DNA of 35,594 nucleotides from Vulcanimicrobiota bacterium. Lineage in GTDB: Bacteria > Vulcanimicrobiota > Vulcanimicrobiia > Vulcanimicrobiales > Vulcanimicrobiaceae. The notes under the pieces were generated by a model that was not told the DNA's origin, did not search any database, and worked only from the letters and a program-made list of their open reading frames with translations. Made by a program: the position numbers and the translations under genes. Where the stretch lies: positions 1 to 35,594 of the forward strand of contig JAFAXS010000034.1 in NCBI GenBank assembly GCA_019240755.1, read 5' to 3'. Below are positions 16,448 to 24,431 of the stretch, piece by piece; positions within the stretch are counted from its first letter, which is position 1; every line of letters starts with the position of its first letter.

Positions 16448-17136
16448 CGCCGCACCACGTCGCCGTCATCATGGACGGCAATCGCCGCTGGGCGCGCGAG
16501 CGCAATCTGCCGATCGCCGAGGGATATCAGCGCGGCATCACGGCGCTGCGGCGAACGCTGCGGGCCGCACGCGCCGCCGGCATCCCCGTCGTCACCGCCT
16601 TCGCCTTCTCCGACGAGAATTGGAGCCGCCCCGCCGTTGAGGTGTCGTTGATCATGGCGCTCTGCCTGCAGGCGGCGCGCGGCGAGTTGCGCGCCTTGGC
16701 GGGCGAAGGCGTCCGCGTGAGACTATGCGGACGCACCGATCGGCTCCCAACTCCCACGCGCCATGCGCTCGACGAGCTGGTCGCGCGGACCACGGCCAAT
16801 CGCGCGATAACTTTGAACTTGGCGGTGGACTACGGCGCCCGCCGAGAGATCCGCGACGCCGTTCGCGCGCTCGTGCGCGAGGTAAAAGCCGGCGTGCGCG
16901 ACGTCGAATCCATTGACGACGGCGCGATTGCGAGCCGGCTGTACACTGCGGGTCTCCCGGATCCCGACCTGATCATTCGCACCGGCGGCGAGCTGCGGCT
17001 CTCGAACTTCCTGCTCTTTCAAGCGGCGTACGCGGAGTTCTGGGCGACCAAGACGTATTGGCCGGACTTTGGCGAACTCGAGCTCGATGCCGCGCTTCGG
17101 GATTTTTCCGTTCGACAGCGGCGCTACGGCACCTAA
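16444..17136 (+). CDS. uppS: Isoprenyl transferase (cis-prenyltransferase, UppS family)
   Basis: A 230-residue cytoplasmic enzyme of the UppS family, which condenses isopentenyl diphosphate onto an allylic primer to make polyprenyl diphosphate, the precursor of the glycan carrier lipid. Motifs occur in order: HVAVIMDGNRRWA (catalytic Asp11), FAFSDENWSRP, LNLAVDYGARREI, then PDLIIRTGGELRLSNFLLFQ and a final WPDF. Several positions deviate from the usual consensus (RTSGE to RTGGE, YGGR to YGAR, WQ to FQ), so this may be a specialised paralog making another chain length. The GTG start at 16444 overlaps the regulator stop (GTGA) and begins the family immediately at HVAVIMDG. It lies in a regulated operon, not beside cdsA/dxr/frr where housekeeping uppS is usually found. 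The gene symbol denotes family, not proven product. Confidence 0.88.
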   Translation: MTPHHVAVIMDGNRRWARERNLPIAEGYQRGITALRRTLRAARAAGIPVVTAFAFSDENWSRPAVEVSLIMALCLQAARGELRALAGEGVRVRLCGRTDRLPTPTRHALDELVARTTANRAITLNLAVDYGARREIRDAVRALVREVKAGVRDVESIDDGAIASRLYTAGLPDPDLIIRTGGELRLSNFLLFQAAYAEFWATKTYWPDFGELELDAALRDFSVRQRRYGT

Positions 17137-18478
17137 CCGGCTCGAACGTACGCTCCGCGCGGTTGTTCTGGCGGCCGCGCTCGGGGGATGCGCGCAAAAC
17201 TCGGTCGCAGTCGCTCCGGCCGTGCAACGCGCGCTCTCGCCCCCCGCCGCGTCAAAAATAGCACACGTCGTCATAATCTTTCAGGAAAACCGAACGCCCG
17301 ATAATCTCTTCAACGACCTGCCGGGCGCCGACACCGTCTCCTACGGCGTCAACTCGAAGGGACAGCGCGTCAAGCTTGCGCCGGAGAGCCTGACGGTGCC
17401 GTACGACGTCGGACATTCTCACGTATCGTTCCGGATCGAGAAGGCCGGCGGCGAGTGGAACGGATTCGATCGCGTTGACTCGCGCTGCTTCGGATTGAAC
17501 TGGTGTCTGCCGCGCCGCCTGCGCGCGTTCGGTTACGTGCCGCATCGCGAGGTTCGGCCCTACTTCGACCTGGCCGAGCAGTACGCGTTCGCCGACCGCA
17601 TGTTCCAGACGAATCAAGGCCCGAGTTTCCCCGCGCATCAGTACATCGTCAGCGCAACGTCGAGTGTCGTCAACGGCTCCCCGTATTTGGCCGCGGAGAA
17701 TCCTTCGAGTCCGCTCACCCAACCGTCGGGAGGATGCGACTCTCCGCCCGAGTCGCTGGTGCTGCTCATCGGGCCGGCCGGTGAGGAACGCAAAAACGTC
17801 TATCCCTGCTTCGATCGCATCTCGCTGATGGACCTGATCGCCGCGAAGCATTTGAGCTGGCGCTACTATCAGGCGTACCTCGGGCCGGGGATTTGGAACG
17901 GACCGGATGCGATCGAGCGAATTAGAGATGACCCTGCGCAGTACGCCAACGTGATCGCCCCGCCGGCGCAAGTTCTCACCGACGTCGCGCACGGAAAGCT
18001 CGCGAGCGTCACGTGGGTGACTCCTACGCCTTTCGCCTCGGACCATTCGGCCGTGACCGACGGCTCCGGCCCCTCGTGGGTCGCCGCCGTGGTGAACGCG
18101 GTGGGCAAGAGTCCGTTTTGGAACTCGACGGCAATCTTCATTACCTGGGACGATTGGGGCGGCTGGTACGATCACGTCGTTCCGCCGCAATACAATCCCT
18201 ACGAGTTGAGCTTCAGGGTCCCCCTGATCGTGGTCTCGCCGTTCGCGAAGCGTCACTACGTCTCGCACAAGCAGCACGAGTTCGGTTCCATCTTGAAGTT
18301 TAGCGAGAAGATCTTCGGCTTGGGTTCGATGCACGCCACGGACGAGCGCTCCGACGATCTCTTCGACTGCTTCGATTTCACGCAGCCTCCCGCGAAGTTT
18401 CACCCGATCGCGGCGCCTCTGCCGCCGAGCTATTTCCTGCGGCAACCGATCTCGCGCGATGTGCCGGATAGCGATTAG
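17087..18478 (+). CDS. Phosphoesterase family lipoprotein, copy 5 (subfamily B)
   Basis: A 463-residue PF04185 protein. ATG 17087 lies 50 bases inside the end of the uppS-type gene; a TTG at 17069 is a weaker alternative. Both give a long basic n-region, then RAVVLAAALGGC with lipobox Cys35. Active-site motifs are [23 protein letters not shown] and [10 protein letters not shown], so the metal and nucleophile residues look complete. It is closest to copy 4, as shown by [14 protein letters not shown] and [13 protein letters not shown]. Because it is embedded in the same overlapping operon as a cis-prenyltransferase, a lipid-linked phosphate substrate is conceivable in addition to generic acid phosphatase or phospholipase C activity; that is inference from context. 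Confidence 0.9.
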   Translation: MPRFGIFPFDSGATAPNRLERTLRAVVLAAALGGCAQNSVAVAPAVQRALSPPAASKIAHVVIIFQENRTPDNLFNDLPGADTVSYGVNSKGQRVKLAPESLTVPYDVGHSHVSFRIEKAGGEWNGFDRVDSRCFGLNWCLPRRLRAFGYVPHREVRPYFDLAEQYAFADRMFQTNQGPSFPAHQYIVSATSSVVNGSPYLAAENPSSPLTQPSGGCDSPPESLVLLIGPAGEERKNVYPCFDRISLMDLIAAKHLSWRYYQAYLGPGIWNGPDAIERIRDDPAQYANVIAPPAQVLTDVAHGKLASVTWVTPTPFASDHSAVTDGSGPSWVAAVVNAVGKSPFWNSTAIFITWDDWGGWYDHVVPPQYNPYELSFRVPLIVVSPFAKRHYVSHKQHEFGSILKFSEKIFGLGSMHATDERSDDLFDCFDFTQPPAKFHPIAAPLPPSYFLRQPISRDVPDSD

Positions 18479-19736
18479 CGCCGCGGCGCTGTGCCTCGGC
18501 GTGGCCGCGTGCGCGCAACGCGGCGGCGCGTCGTTCGAGCCGCAGGGGCCGCCTGCGGCGTTCGAGCGGCTCGGAGCGTCGTCGTATCGCGTGCTCTACA
18601 GTTTCGGCGAACGGGAGAAGTCGGACGACGGAGTTCGCCCGCTGGCCGCCCTTCATGCGATCGCCGGAACGTTCTACGGCACCACGCAACAGGGCGGAGT
18701 GCGGGCGAATCGCTGCTCGTTCGGCTGCGGAACGGTGTTTCGGATTTCGCCCGCGGGCGTCGAGTCGATCGTCTACCGTTTCAAAGGCGGCATCGACGGA
18801 GTCGCGCCGGCGGCACGACTAGTGACGCTCGGCGCTGCGCTGGCCGGCACGACGACCGCCGGCGGCGCGGGAACGGCCTGCATCGGCGGCTGCGGCACGA
18901 TCTTTCGCGTCAATACCGACGGAACGAAGGCGAATGTGCTCTATGCGTTTACGGGCGGGCACGACGGCGCCGCGCCGCTCGGCGGCCTGACGGTGTCGGG
19001 AACGCTCCTCTACGGAACGACCGAGTACGGCGGCAAACGCGGCGACGGCTGTCTGGATGGCTGCGGCACCGTGTATTCGCTGCACTCCGACGGTAGCAAC
19101 GAGCGCATTCTGCACCGCTTCGCGGGCGGAAGCGACGGCGCCAATCCGCTCGATACGCTGCTCGACGTCAACGGCAGTCTCTACGGGACGACGATGTACG
19201 GCGGAAACGAGACGGCCCTCTGTTCGCACGGGTGCGGTACGGTCTTTCGCGTGGACGCCGACGGCAGCGAGAAAATCCTCTATCGCTTTCGGTATGCGCT
19301 GAAGCTCGCTGACGCGGCCTATCCGGCGGCGGGCCTGCTGTTCCGCCACGGTCTGCTGTACGGCACAACGCTGGCCGGCGGCACGGCCGGTCTAGGAACC
19401 GTGTTCGTCGTAGACCCGTCGTCCGGAAAAGAGCGCGTGCTGCACAGCTTCATCTGCTGCGGCAAGGCGTCCAAGGACGGCGCGTACCCGGTCGCCTCAT
19501 TGGTCGAAACGGGCGGCGTATTCTACGGCACGACGCGCGGCGGCGGAGCGGATGGCCGTGGAACGGTCTTCAGAATCGCTCGCAGCGGCAAAGAAGGCGT
19601 CGTGCACAGCTTCGCCGCGCGGCCCGACGGAAATCAGCCCGATGCGAGCCTCCTGCTCAGCGGCACGGAGCTCTTCGGCACGACGGCCTGGGGCGGCCGC
19701 ATCAGCGAGGGCAGCGTCTTTCGAGTGACGCCGTAG
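18459..19736 (+). CDS. GloVer-repeat lipoprotein
   Basis: A 425-residue protein with a lipoprotein signal (MCRIAISAAALCLGVAAC, Cys18). The mature part consists of about seven blade-like repeats, each carrying a version of LYGTT-x-x-GG followed by GTVF-x-V/I and a V-L-Y/H-S-F ending; the first-line motifs are FYGTTQQGG, LAGTTTAGG, LYGTTEYGG, LYGTTMYGG, LYGTTLAGG, FYGTTRGGG and LFGTTAWGG. This is the tandem GloVer-type repeat found in surface proteins of soil bacteria and predicted to form a beta-propeller. Paired cysteines in several repeats (CSFGCG, CIGGCG, CLDGCG, CSHGCG) may form disulfides. ATG 18459 overlaps the phosphoesterase end by 20 bases, so it is the last gene of the operon. Function unknown; no catalytic residues recognised. 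Confidence 0.85.
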   Translation: MCRIAISAAALCLGVAACAQRGGASFEPQGPPAAFERLGASSYRVLYSFGEREKSDDGVRPLAALHAIAGTFYGTTQQGGVRANRCSFGCGTVFRISPAGVESIVYRFKGGIDGVAPAARLVTLGAALAGTTTAGGAGTACIGGCGTIFRVNTDGTKANVLYAFTGGHDGAAPLGGLTVSGTLLYGTTEYGGKRGDGCLDGCGTVYSLHSDGSNERILHRFAGGSDGANPLDTLLDVNGSLYGTTMYGGNETALCSHGCGTVFRVDADGSEKILYRFRYALKLADAAYPAAGLLFRHGLLYGTTLAGGTAGLGTVFVVDPSSGKERVLHSFICCGKASKDGAYPVASLVETGGVFYGTTRGGGADGRGTVFRIARSGKEGVVHSFAARPDGNQPDASLLLSGTELFGTTAWGGRISEGSVFRVTP

Positions 19737-19742
19737 CGTTCC

Positions 19743-20708
19743 TCAGCGCGCGACGCTCAGCGTCGCGCCGACCGGCATATCCAGGCCTGCCACGCTCTTG
19801 CTGGGGTGTCCCCCTTTGGGAAAGGGCCAGACTGCAACGCCGCTCTTTCCGCCACGCCCGCACTGCGCCGTGTTGCCGCCGATCAGTTGCGCCGGCTCGA
19901 CGACGGCCTGGGCGATCGCGCATGCGCCTTTAAGGTGCGTGACGCCCGTTATACGGACCGTCGCACCCGCGACCGCCCCGCGATAAAAACACGAGAGCTT
20001 CCGGTTGCCGCAGAGTTGGTCGCCGAGCACGATCGTCGAACCGAGCCACGCGACGGTCCCGGGAAAGTACAACGTCGCGCCTTTGATCGCGACGCTCGAC
20101 AGCTTATGCGTTCCCTTCGTCAGCAGCGCGAGCGAATAGGCCGCCTTTACCGTCTGTCCGCTCGTAAAGAGATTGCCGCTCGAGTCGTACGCCGCGAAAA
20201 AATAGTAGTACTGTTTCGCACTCTGATAGACCGCCGGAACTCCACCGCCGTGCCGATAGATCAACACGGCGCCAGCGCCGCTGAAGCCCGTGAGGTTCGT
20301 TACCGCGAGATCGTTCGTCGCCGGATCGACGGCGCAGCCCGCTGGATAACCGGCAGGATCTCCAAGCACTTTGATCGGCGTTCTTCCGCCGTGCGCGAAC
20401 TCCAGAATCTGCAGCCCCTGGGTGCTGGTGATCCAGACGTTGCCGTCGGCGTCGCTGCACTCACCCTGCGGCCGATTGATGCCGGTGATCTTCCCGGCGA
20501 GCTTCAATGCCGGAAAGGTGTAGACATCAACGATGAACTTTCCGGCGTCGGCGATGTAGAGCAGCGCGCTCTTCGCGGCAGCCGGCCTCAGCGATGCAAC
20601 CGCCAGTCGCGGTTGGGCCGGCGTCGCAACGATGGACGAGCGGCCGCCGCACGCCGCGGATGCGAACAGCGCCGCCGCAGCCATGAGCCTCCACGCGGAC
20701 GTCGTCAT
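19743..20708 (-). CDS. Beta-propeller (NHL-like) lipoprotein
   Basis: A 321-residue product. ATG 20708 gives the signal MTTSAWRLMAAAALFASAAC (lipobox Cys20); the frame is open 29 codons further upstream but with no signal character. The mature part shows repeated strands of the NHL/SMP-30-like propeller type, such as LLYIADAGKFIVDVYTF, GECSDADGNVWITSTQGLQI, GCAVDPATNDLAVTNLTG and YDSSGNLFTSGQ. Several similar lipoproteins lie elsewhere in the window (27022, 28068, 29161). It ends six bases from the convergent GloVer gene, leaving no room for a separate terminator. Role unknown; likely protein or ligand binding outside the cytoplasm. Confidence 0.78.
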   Translation of the reverse strand: MTTSAWRLMAAAALFASAACGGRSSIVATPAQPRLAVASLRPAAAKSALLYIADAGKFIVDVYTFPALKLAGKITGINRPQGECSDADGNVWITSTQGLQILEFAHGGRTPIKVLGDPAGYPAGCAVDPATNDLAVTNLTGFSGAGAVLIYRHGGGVPAVYQSAKQYYYFFAAYDSSGNLFTSGQTVKAAYSLALLTKGTHKLSSVAIKGATLYFPGTVAWLGSTIVLGDQLCGNRKLSCFYRGAVAGATVRITGVTHLKGACAIAQAVVEPAQLIGGNTAQCGRGGKSGVAVWPFPKGGHPSKSVAGLDMPVGATLSVAR

Positions 20709-20739
20709 GCGGTCGAGAGTTGGACTTTTGGCGACGGCG

Positions 20740-22272
20740 CTACTGCTTCGCGCGTGCCGGCCGCGCGAGCGCTTCGCAGAGCGCGCCCGCGGCAACGATT
20801 GCCGCCATGATCAGCAGCGTCACCCAACCATAGTTGAACACCGCCCGTCCACTCGCGAGCGAGCTCGGCCACACGATATTGAGCAGCATGAGCCCCAAGT
20901 AGGTCGCGGCGCCGGCCGTGACGGGAAGGCCCCACTTACCCAGCGTGAAGACTCCGCCTGGGCGCCGTCCGCCCATGCGGGCGATGAGCGCTCCCGCAAC
21001 GGTCAGCAGAAACGCCAAATAGATTCCCGACGTCGCAAACGAGACGAGCGCGTAGAGCGCGTTGACGTTGGCGGGATAGTCGAACCAGAGCACGTGCACG
21101 GATCGCGGCGGGTTGATCAAGACCAAGAGCAGGAACAGAAACGGAATCACGGTGCCGACGAGAATCGCGTTGACGGGCGTGCGATGGCGGGCGGAAACGC
21201 TCCGGAGCCGCGCGCTCGCGGGCAGCGCGCCGTCCCGCGCCAGGGCGAAAACGACGCGCGCACCGGCGCCCTGCACCGCCGTGCCGCAGCTGAAGAACGC
21301 GACGACGACCATCACCAAGAAGAAGTCTTGCAGCCACGGCGGCAGTGTCGCGAGGATTGCGTTGATGCCGCCGCTGACCACCGCGCCGATTCCGGCGGCG
21401 GGCGTCGCCAGCAGCAGGCCGAGCACGAGCACGAACGACGCGATGCCGCCGTAGAGCAGTGCGTTGCGCATGGCGCGCGGCACCTGCCGTTGCGCGTCGA
21501 CAGTCTCCTCGGAGATGTCTCCGGCCGATTCGAAGCCGTAAAAAATGTAGACGTTGGCGAGGATCGCGACGAGGGCCGCGCCGGTCCACCAACTTCCGTG
21601 AAAATCGAGGTGCAGAGGATTGCTGCGCAGATGCTCGACGCTCTGGGAAGAGAAGATGAAGGAGAGCCGTTGGTGGAACCCCACGGCGGCCAGCGCGAGA
21701 AATACGCCGAACGTGCCGATCGTCTCGACATAAACGCCGAAGCGCGCCACGTGCCCCATGATCTTCGCGCCTATCGAGTTGAGGATCGCGGAGAGCACGA
21801 TGATTCCGCCGGCGACCACGAAGATGACGACGTGGCTGCCGGGATCGAGGTGTGCGCCGAACCAGACGTTCGCGAGCGCCGTAACGTAGCCGACGGCACC
21901 GGAATCCACCGATGCGACCGTCGCGAGCAGCGCAAAACCGTAGATCCAGCCGATGAACCAGCCGTAGCGAATGCCGACGCTGTACTTACCGTATTGATAA
22001 AGCGCGCCCGAGAGCGGATATTCGCTTGCGAGCTCGCCGAAGACCAGCGCGACGAGCATCATTCCGCCGACGACGACCGGAATCGTCCAAATGTACCGCG
22101 GGCCGCCGGTGCCCAACCCCAGTGCGTAGAGCGAGTAGATGCCCACCATGGGGCTCAGGTAGCTGAAGGCTACCGAAAAGTTATCGAAGAGGGAGAGTAC
22201 GCGCGAGAGTTCTTGACGGTACCCGAACGACTCTAGTGTCCGGCCGCCCACGCCCACGCCGTGATCCGCCAC
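20740..22272 (-). CDS. APC-superfamily amino acid permease
   Basis: A 510-residue integral membrane transporter with about 12 hydrophobic segments. The family start LSLFDNFSVAFSYLSPMVGI is present with the Gly-rich break of helix 1, and later segments such as GELASEYPLSGALYQYGKY and GFESAGDISEETVDAQRQVP match the amino acid-polyamine-organocation superfamily. It probably imports an amino acid or amine using the proton or sodium gradient; substrate not readable. The start is uncertain: only GTG codons (22272, 22257, 22251) are available. All lie inside the remains of an NTF2-like pseudogene, so the upstream signal may have been reshaped by that decay. It lies downstream of the S9 peptidase on the same strand, consistent with uptake of released amino acids. 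Confidence 0.88.
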   Translation of the reverse strand: MADHGVGVGGRTLESFGYRQELSRVLSLFDNFSVAFSYLSPMVGIYSLYALGLGTGGPRYIWTIPVVVGGMMLVALVFGELASEYPLSGALYQYGKYSVGIRYGWFIGWIYGFALLATVASVDSGAVGYVTALANVWFGAHLDPGSHVVIFVVAGGIIVLSAILNSIGAKIMGHVARFGVYVETIGTFGVFLALAAVGFHQRLSFIFSSQSVEHLRSNPLHLDFHGSWWTGAALVAILANVYIFYGFESAGDISEETVDAQRQVPRAMRNALLYGGIASFVLVLGLLLATPAAGIGAVVSGGINAILATLPPWLQDFFLVMVVVAFFSCGTAVQGAGARVVFALARDGALPASARLRSVSARHRTPVNAILVGTVIPFLFLLLVLINPPRSVHVLWFDYPANVNALYALVSFATSGIYLAFLLTVAGALIARMGGRRPGGVFTLGKWGLPVTAGAATYLGLMLLNIVWPSSLASGRAVFNYGWVTLLIMAAIVAAGALCEALARPARAKQ

Positions 22273-22416
22273 CCGACAGATTCCGTCATCCGCTTGCCGC
22301 GCTGCGTGAAAGTCTCGGATGCGGGGACCACGACGTACGCGCGGCTGCCTTCGACCTCAACGTGCCCGGCCCGCTCCACCGGTGGGCGCGAACTCGTCGC
22401 CCGCGTACCTTGTCAT
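22233..22416 (-). pseudogene. Remnant of an NTF2-like/SnoaL-type protein gene
   Basis: Reading the minus strand from about 22379 to the stop at 22233 gives a 48-residue tail containing HVEVEGSRAYVVVPASETFT, then GKRMTES and GWRITAWAWAAGH. This is the characteristic C-terminal end of small SnoaL/DUF4440 NTF2-like proteins. Between TES and GWRI the family normally has a further strand, here missing. Upstream, an ATG at 22416 with a strong AAAGGA Shine-Dalgarno is in a different frame and stops after 19 codons. So the original start and the C-terminal third survive, while the middle is deleted and frameshifted. It sits 14 bases after the S9 peptidase stop. The assignment rests on pattern recognition of a short segment. 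Confidence 0.6.
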
Positions 22417-22430
22417 AGTGGTTCCTTTCG

Positions 22431-24431
22431 TCAACTAAAATGCTCGGCGATGAAGTCGATCCAGTAGTGAAATACGTCAACGGTGCGCACGGGGTCGCCC
22501 GGAAAGTGGCCCTGCACGGGCCAGACGCGCAGCGTCGCAGCCTTATGATTGTCGCGCAGCGCGCGCCAGTACATGGACGACGTGGCGAACGGGTCGCGAT
22601 TGTCGCCGATGTCGGACAGGATCAGCACGGGCGTCGTGACGTCGCGGGCGTACTCGATCGCCGAGGCGCGGCGCCATTCCTCGGCGTTTCCGCGCAGGAA
22701 CGGCGATCCGTGAAAGAGCGCGGCATCGGCGTCGCTGTCATCCGCGGAGCCGTAGTCCGCGATCCAGTCGTTCACGGAGGCGCCGGAGACCGCGGCCTTC
22801 CAGACGTGATACCTTGAGATCATCCACGCGGTCATGATGCCCCCGTACGACCAGCCCGACACGGCAATGCGCGAACGATCGACGATACCGCGCGCCTCGA
22901 CGGAGCCCAGTGCCGCCATGATGTCTCTTCCGGGGCCGGCTTCGACGTCGTAGAGGATCGCTCGTTGATACTTCAATCCGAGGTTCGGACTGCCGCGGTA
23001 GTTCGGCCGCAGCACGAGCCATCCACGCGCCGCCATCACCTGCGCCCAAAAGTCAAACTCGATCATGGACGGATCGGTCGGGCCGCCGTGGACGAAGACG
23101 ACGAGCGGATAGCGCTTTCCGGTCTGAAATTCCGGTGGATAGTAGAGAACGCCGTCGGCCGCCACGCCGGCGTCGCTGCGAAACGTGATCCGTTCGGCCT
23201 TCCCCCACGCGTACTGCGCGAGCGCGGCGTTGAAGCCGGTCGCTTTTTGAGTTCCACCGCTCGCGCCGTACGTGAAGAGCTCGGGCGGCTGCGCCGCCGC
23301 CGTGCCGATGAACGCGAGCGTTCCGTCCTTCGCCAGCGCGTTTTCGAGCGCGGGAGCGTTCGCGCCGCCGGTCGTCGTCAACGGGACGCCGGGCGTAACG
23401 TCTCTCACATCCAAGCGTTGCGCGCTTCCATCGAGCGAAAGGCGGTAGAGCGCGTTGGTCGTCCGGTCGGGCGCCGTTATGATGAGGCTTCGGCTATCCG
23501 GCGACCAGACCGCGTCGCCGACGTCGCGATCGAGCGCCGCGGAGAGCCGCGTTCCGGCTCCGCCGGAGGGCGTCGTAACGTAGAGCTCCGTCAAGTTCAC
23601 TTGCCCGTCGCCCGTGCTGTACGTGTAGGCGACGTGCGCGCCGTCGGGCGAGAAGAGCGGATTCGATTCCCACATCGAGCGACCCGTAAGCGCGTGAAAA
23701 CGCCGGCCGGCAACGTCGAGTAGCACAATGCGCGAGTAGTCCTGATCGTTGTAGATGGCGTCGCGGCAGAGCGCATACGCGAGCGTCGTACCGCTGGGCG
23801 ACCACGATAACGTCGACCCGTCGCAGAGACTCTCCGCGCCGAACGTCAGCTGCGTTGCCGGCGAGCCGTCCAGCGGGAGTAGAAAGAGATGGACGGGCGC
23901 GTCGGCCCTGCGCGCCACGATCGGCTCGGTGGTGAAGATGAAGCTGTCCCGAAAGCGATCGGCGCCGGTCCGTTGCGGCGTTTCGTCCTCGGCGGCGTAG
24001 ACGATGGCCTTGCCGTCGGGCCGCCACGCGAAGCGGTCGACGCCCGACTTCACGTGCGTTAGCTGCTGTGCGGCGCCCCCCTCGCCGGGCATGACAAATA
24101 ACTCCGTCGCCGAGTCATCCCCGATCTTGGCATCCGCCAAGAACGCCAGTCGCGCGCCGTCCGGTGAGAACGCCGGATCGGCGAGCCCCTTGCGATCGGC
24201 GAGCAGCGTCTGCGTTTGATGCGTCGCCGGATCGACGAGCACGAGGTCGTTCGCGTAGCGATCCTCGTCCCAGACGACGCGTGAGACGACGACGACGGCA
24301 CGCTTGGCATCGGGCGAGATCGCGGGTCCGTGCAGCGCGACCAGGCTGCGATACGCGTCCTCCGTGACGGCACGCGGCGCAGCCATCGCTCCGAGCGCCG
24401 TTGCAAGCAGAACGGCCGCTGCGACCATCAT
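22431..24431 (-). CDS. S9 family peptidase (prolyl oligopeptidase/acylaminoacyl peptidase type), exported
   Basis: A 666-residue serine peptidase. The N-terminus MMVAAAVLLATALGAMA is a signal peptide, so it is likely periplasmic. Residues about 30-400 form a beta-propeller with TolB/WD40-like blades (LADPAFSPDGARLAFL, SNPLFSPDGAHVAYTY). The C-terminal alpha/beta-hydrolase has the catalytic triad in GWSYGG (Ser528), SDIGDNRDP (Asp610) and VQGHFPGD (His642), plus the oxyanion segment VVFVHGGP. The frame stays open far upstream, but the real start is ATG 24431 (or 24428), which overlaps the stop of the preceding glycosidase gene as ATGATG and gives the signal peptide. It cleaves short peptides, often after Pro or from acylated N-termini. 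It is coupled to the glycosidase and upstream of an amino acid permease. Confidence 0.92.
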   Translation of the reverse strand: MMVAAAVLLATALGAMAAPRAVTEDAYRSLVALHGPAISPDAKRAVVVVSRVVWDEDRYANDLVLVDPATHQTQTLLADRKGLADPAFSPDGARLAFLADAKIGDDSATELFVMPGEGGAAQQLTHVKSGVDRFAWRPDGKAIVYAAEDETPQRTGADRFRDSFIFTTEPIVARRADAPVHLFLLPLDGSPATQLTFGAESLCDGSTLSWSPSGTTLAYALCRDAIYNDQDYSRIVLLDVAGRRFHALTGRSMWESNPLFSPDGAHVAYTYSTGDGQVNLTELYVTTPSGGAGTRLSAALDRDVGDAVWSPDSRSLIITAPDRTTNALYRLSLDGSAQRLDVRDVTPGVPLTTTGGANAPALENALAKDGTLAFIGTAAAQPPELFTYGASGGTQKATGFNAALAQYAWGKAERITFRSDAGVAADGVLYYPPEFQTGKRYPLVVFVHGGPTDPSMIEFDFWAQVMAARGWLVLRPNYRGSPNLGLKYQRAILYDVEAGPGRDIMAALGSVEARGIVDRSRIAVSGWSYGGIMTAWMISRYHVWKAAVSGASVNDWIADYGSADDSDADAALFHGSPFLRGNAEEWRRASAIEYARDVTTPVLILSDIGDNRDPFATSSMYWRALRDNHKAATLRVWPVQGHFPGDPVRTVDVFHYWIDFIAEHFS

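Noticed and set aside
17252-18445. Long minus-strand open frames opposite phosphoesterases (also 1062-2036 and 14021-15031)
   Set aside because: They recur opposite each phosphoesterase copy because the paralogs share codon usage. Similarity among them reflects the sense genes.
20632-22236. A 534-codon open frame on the plus strand opposite the permease
   Set aside because: The minus strand encodes a clear 12-segment APC permease. The plus-strand product is a low-complexity Arg/Asp/His-rich shadow.
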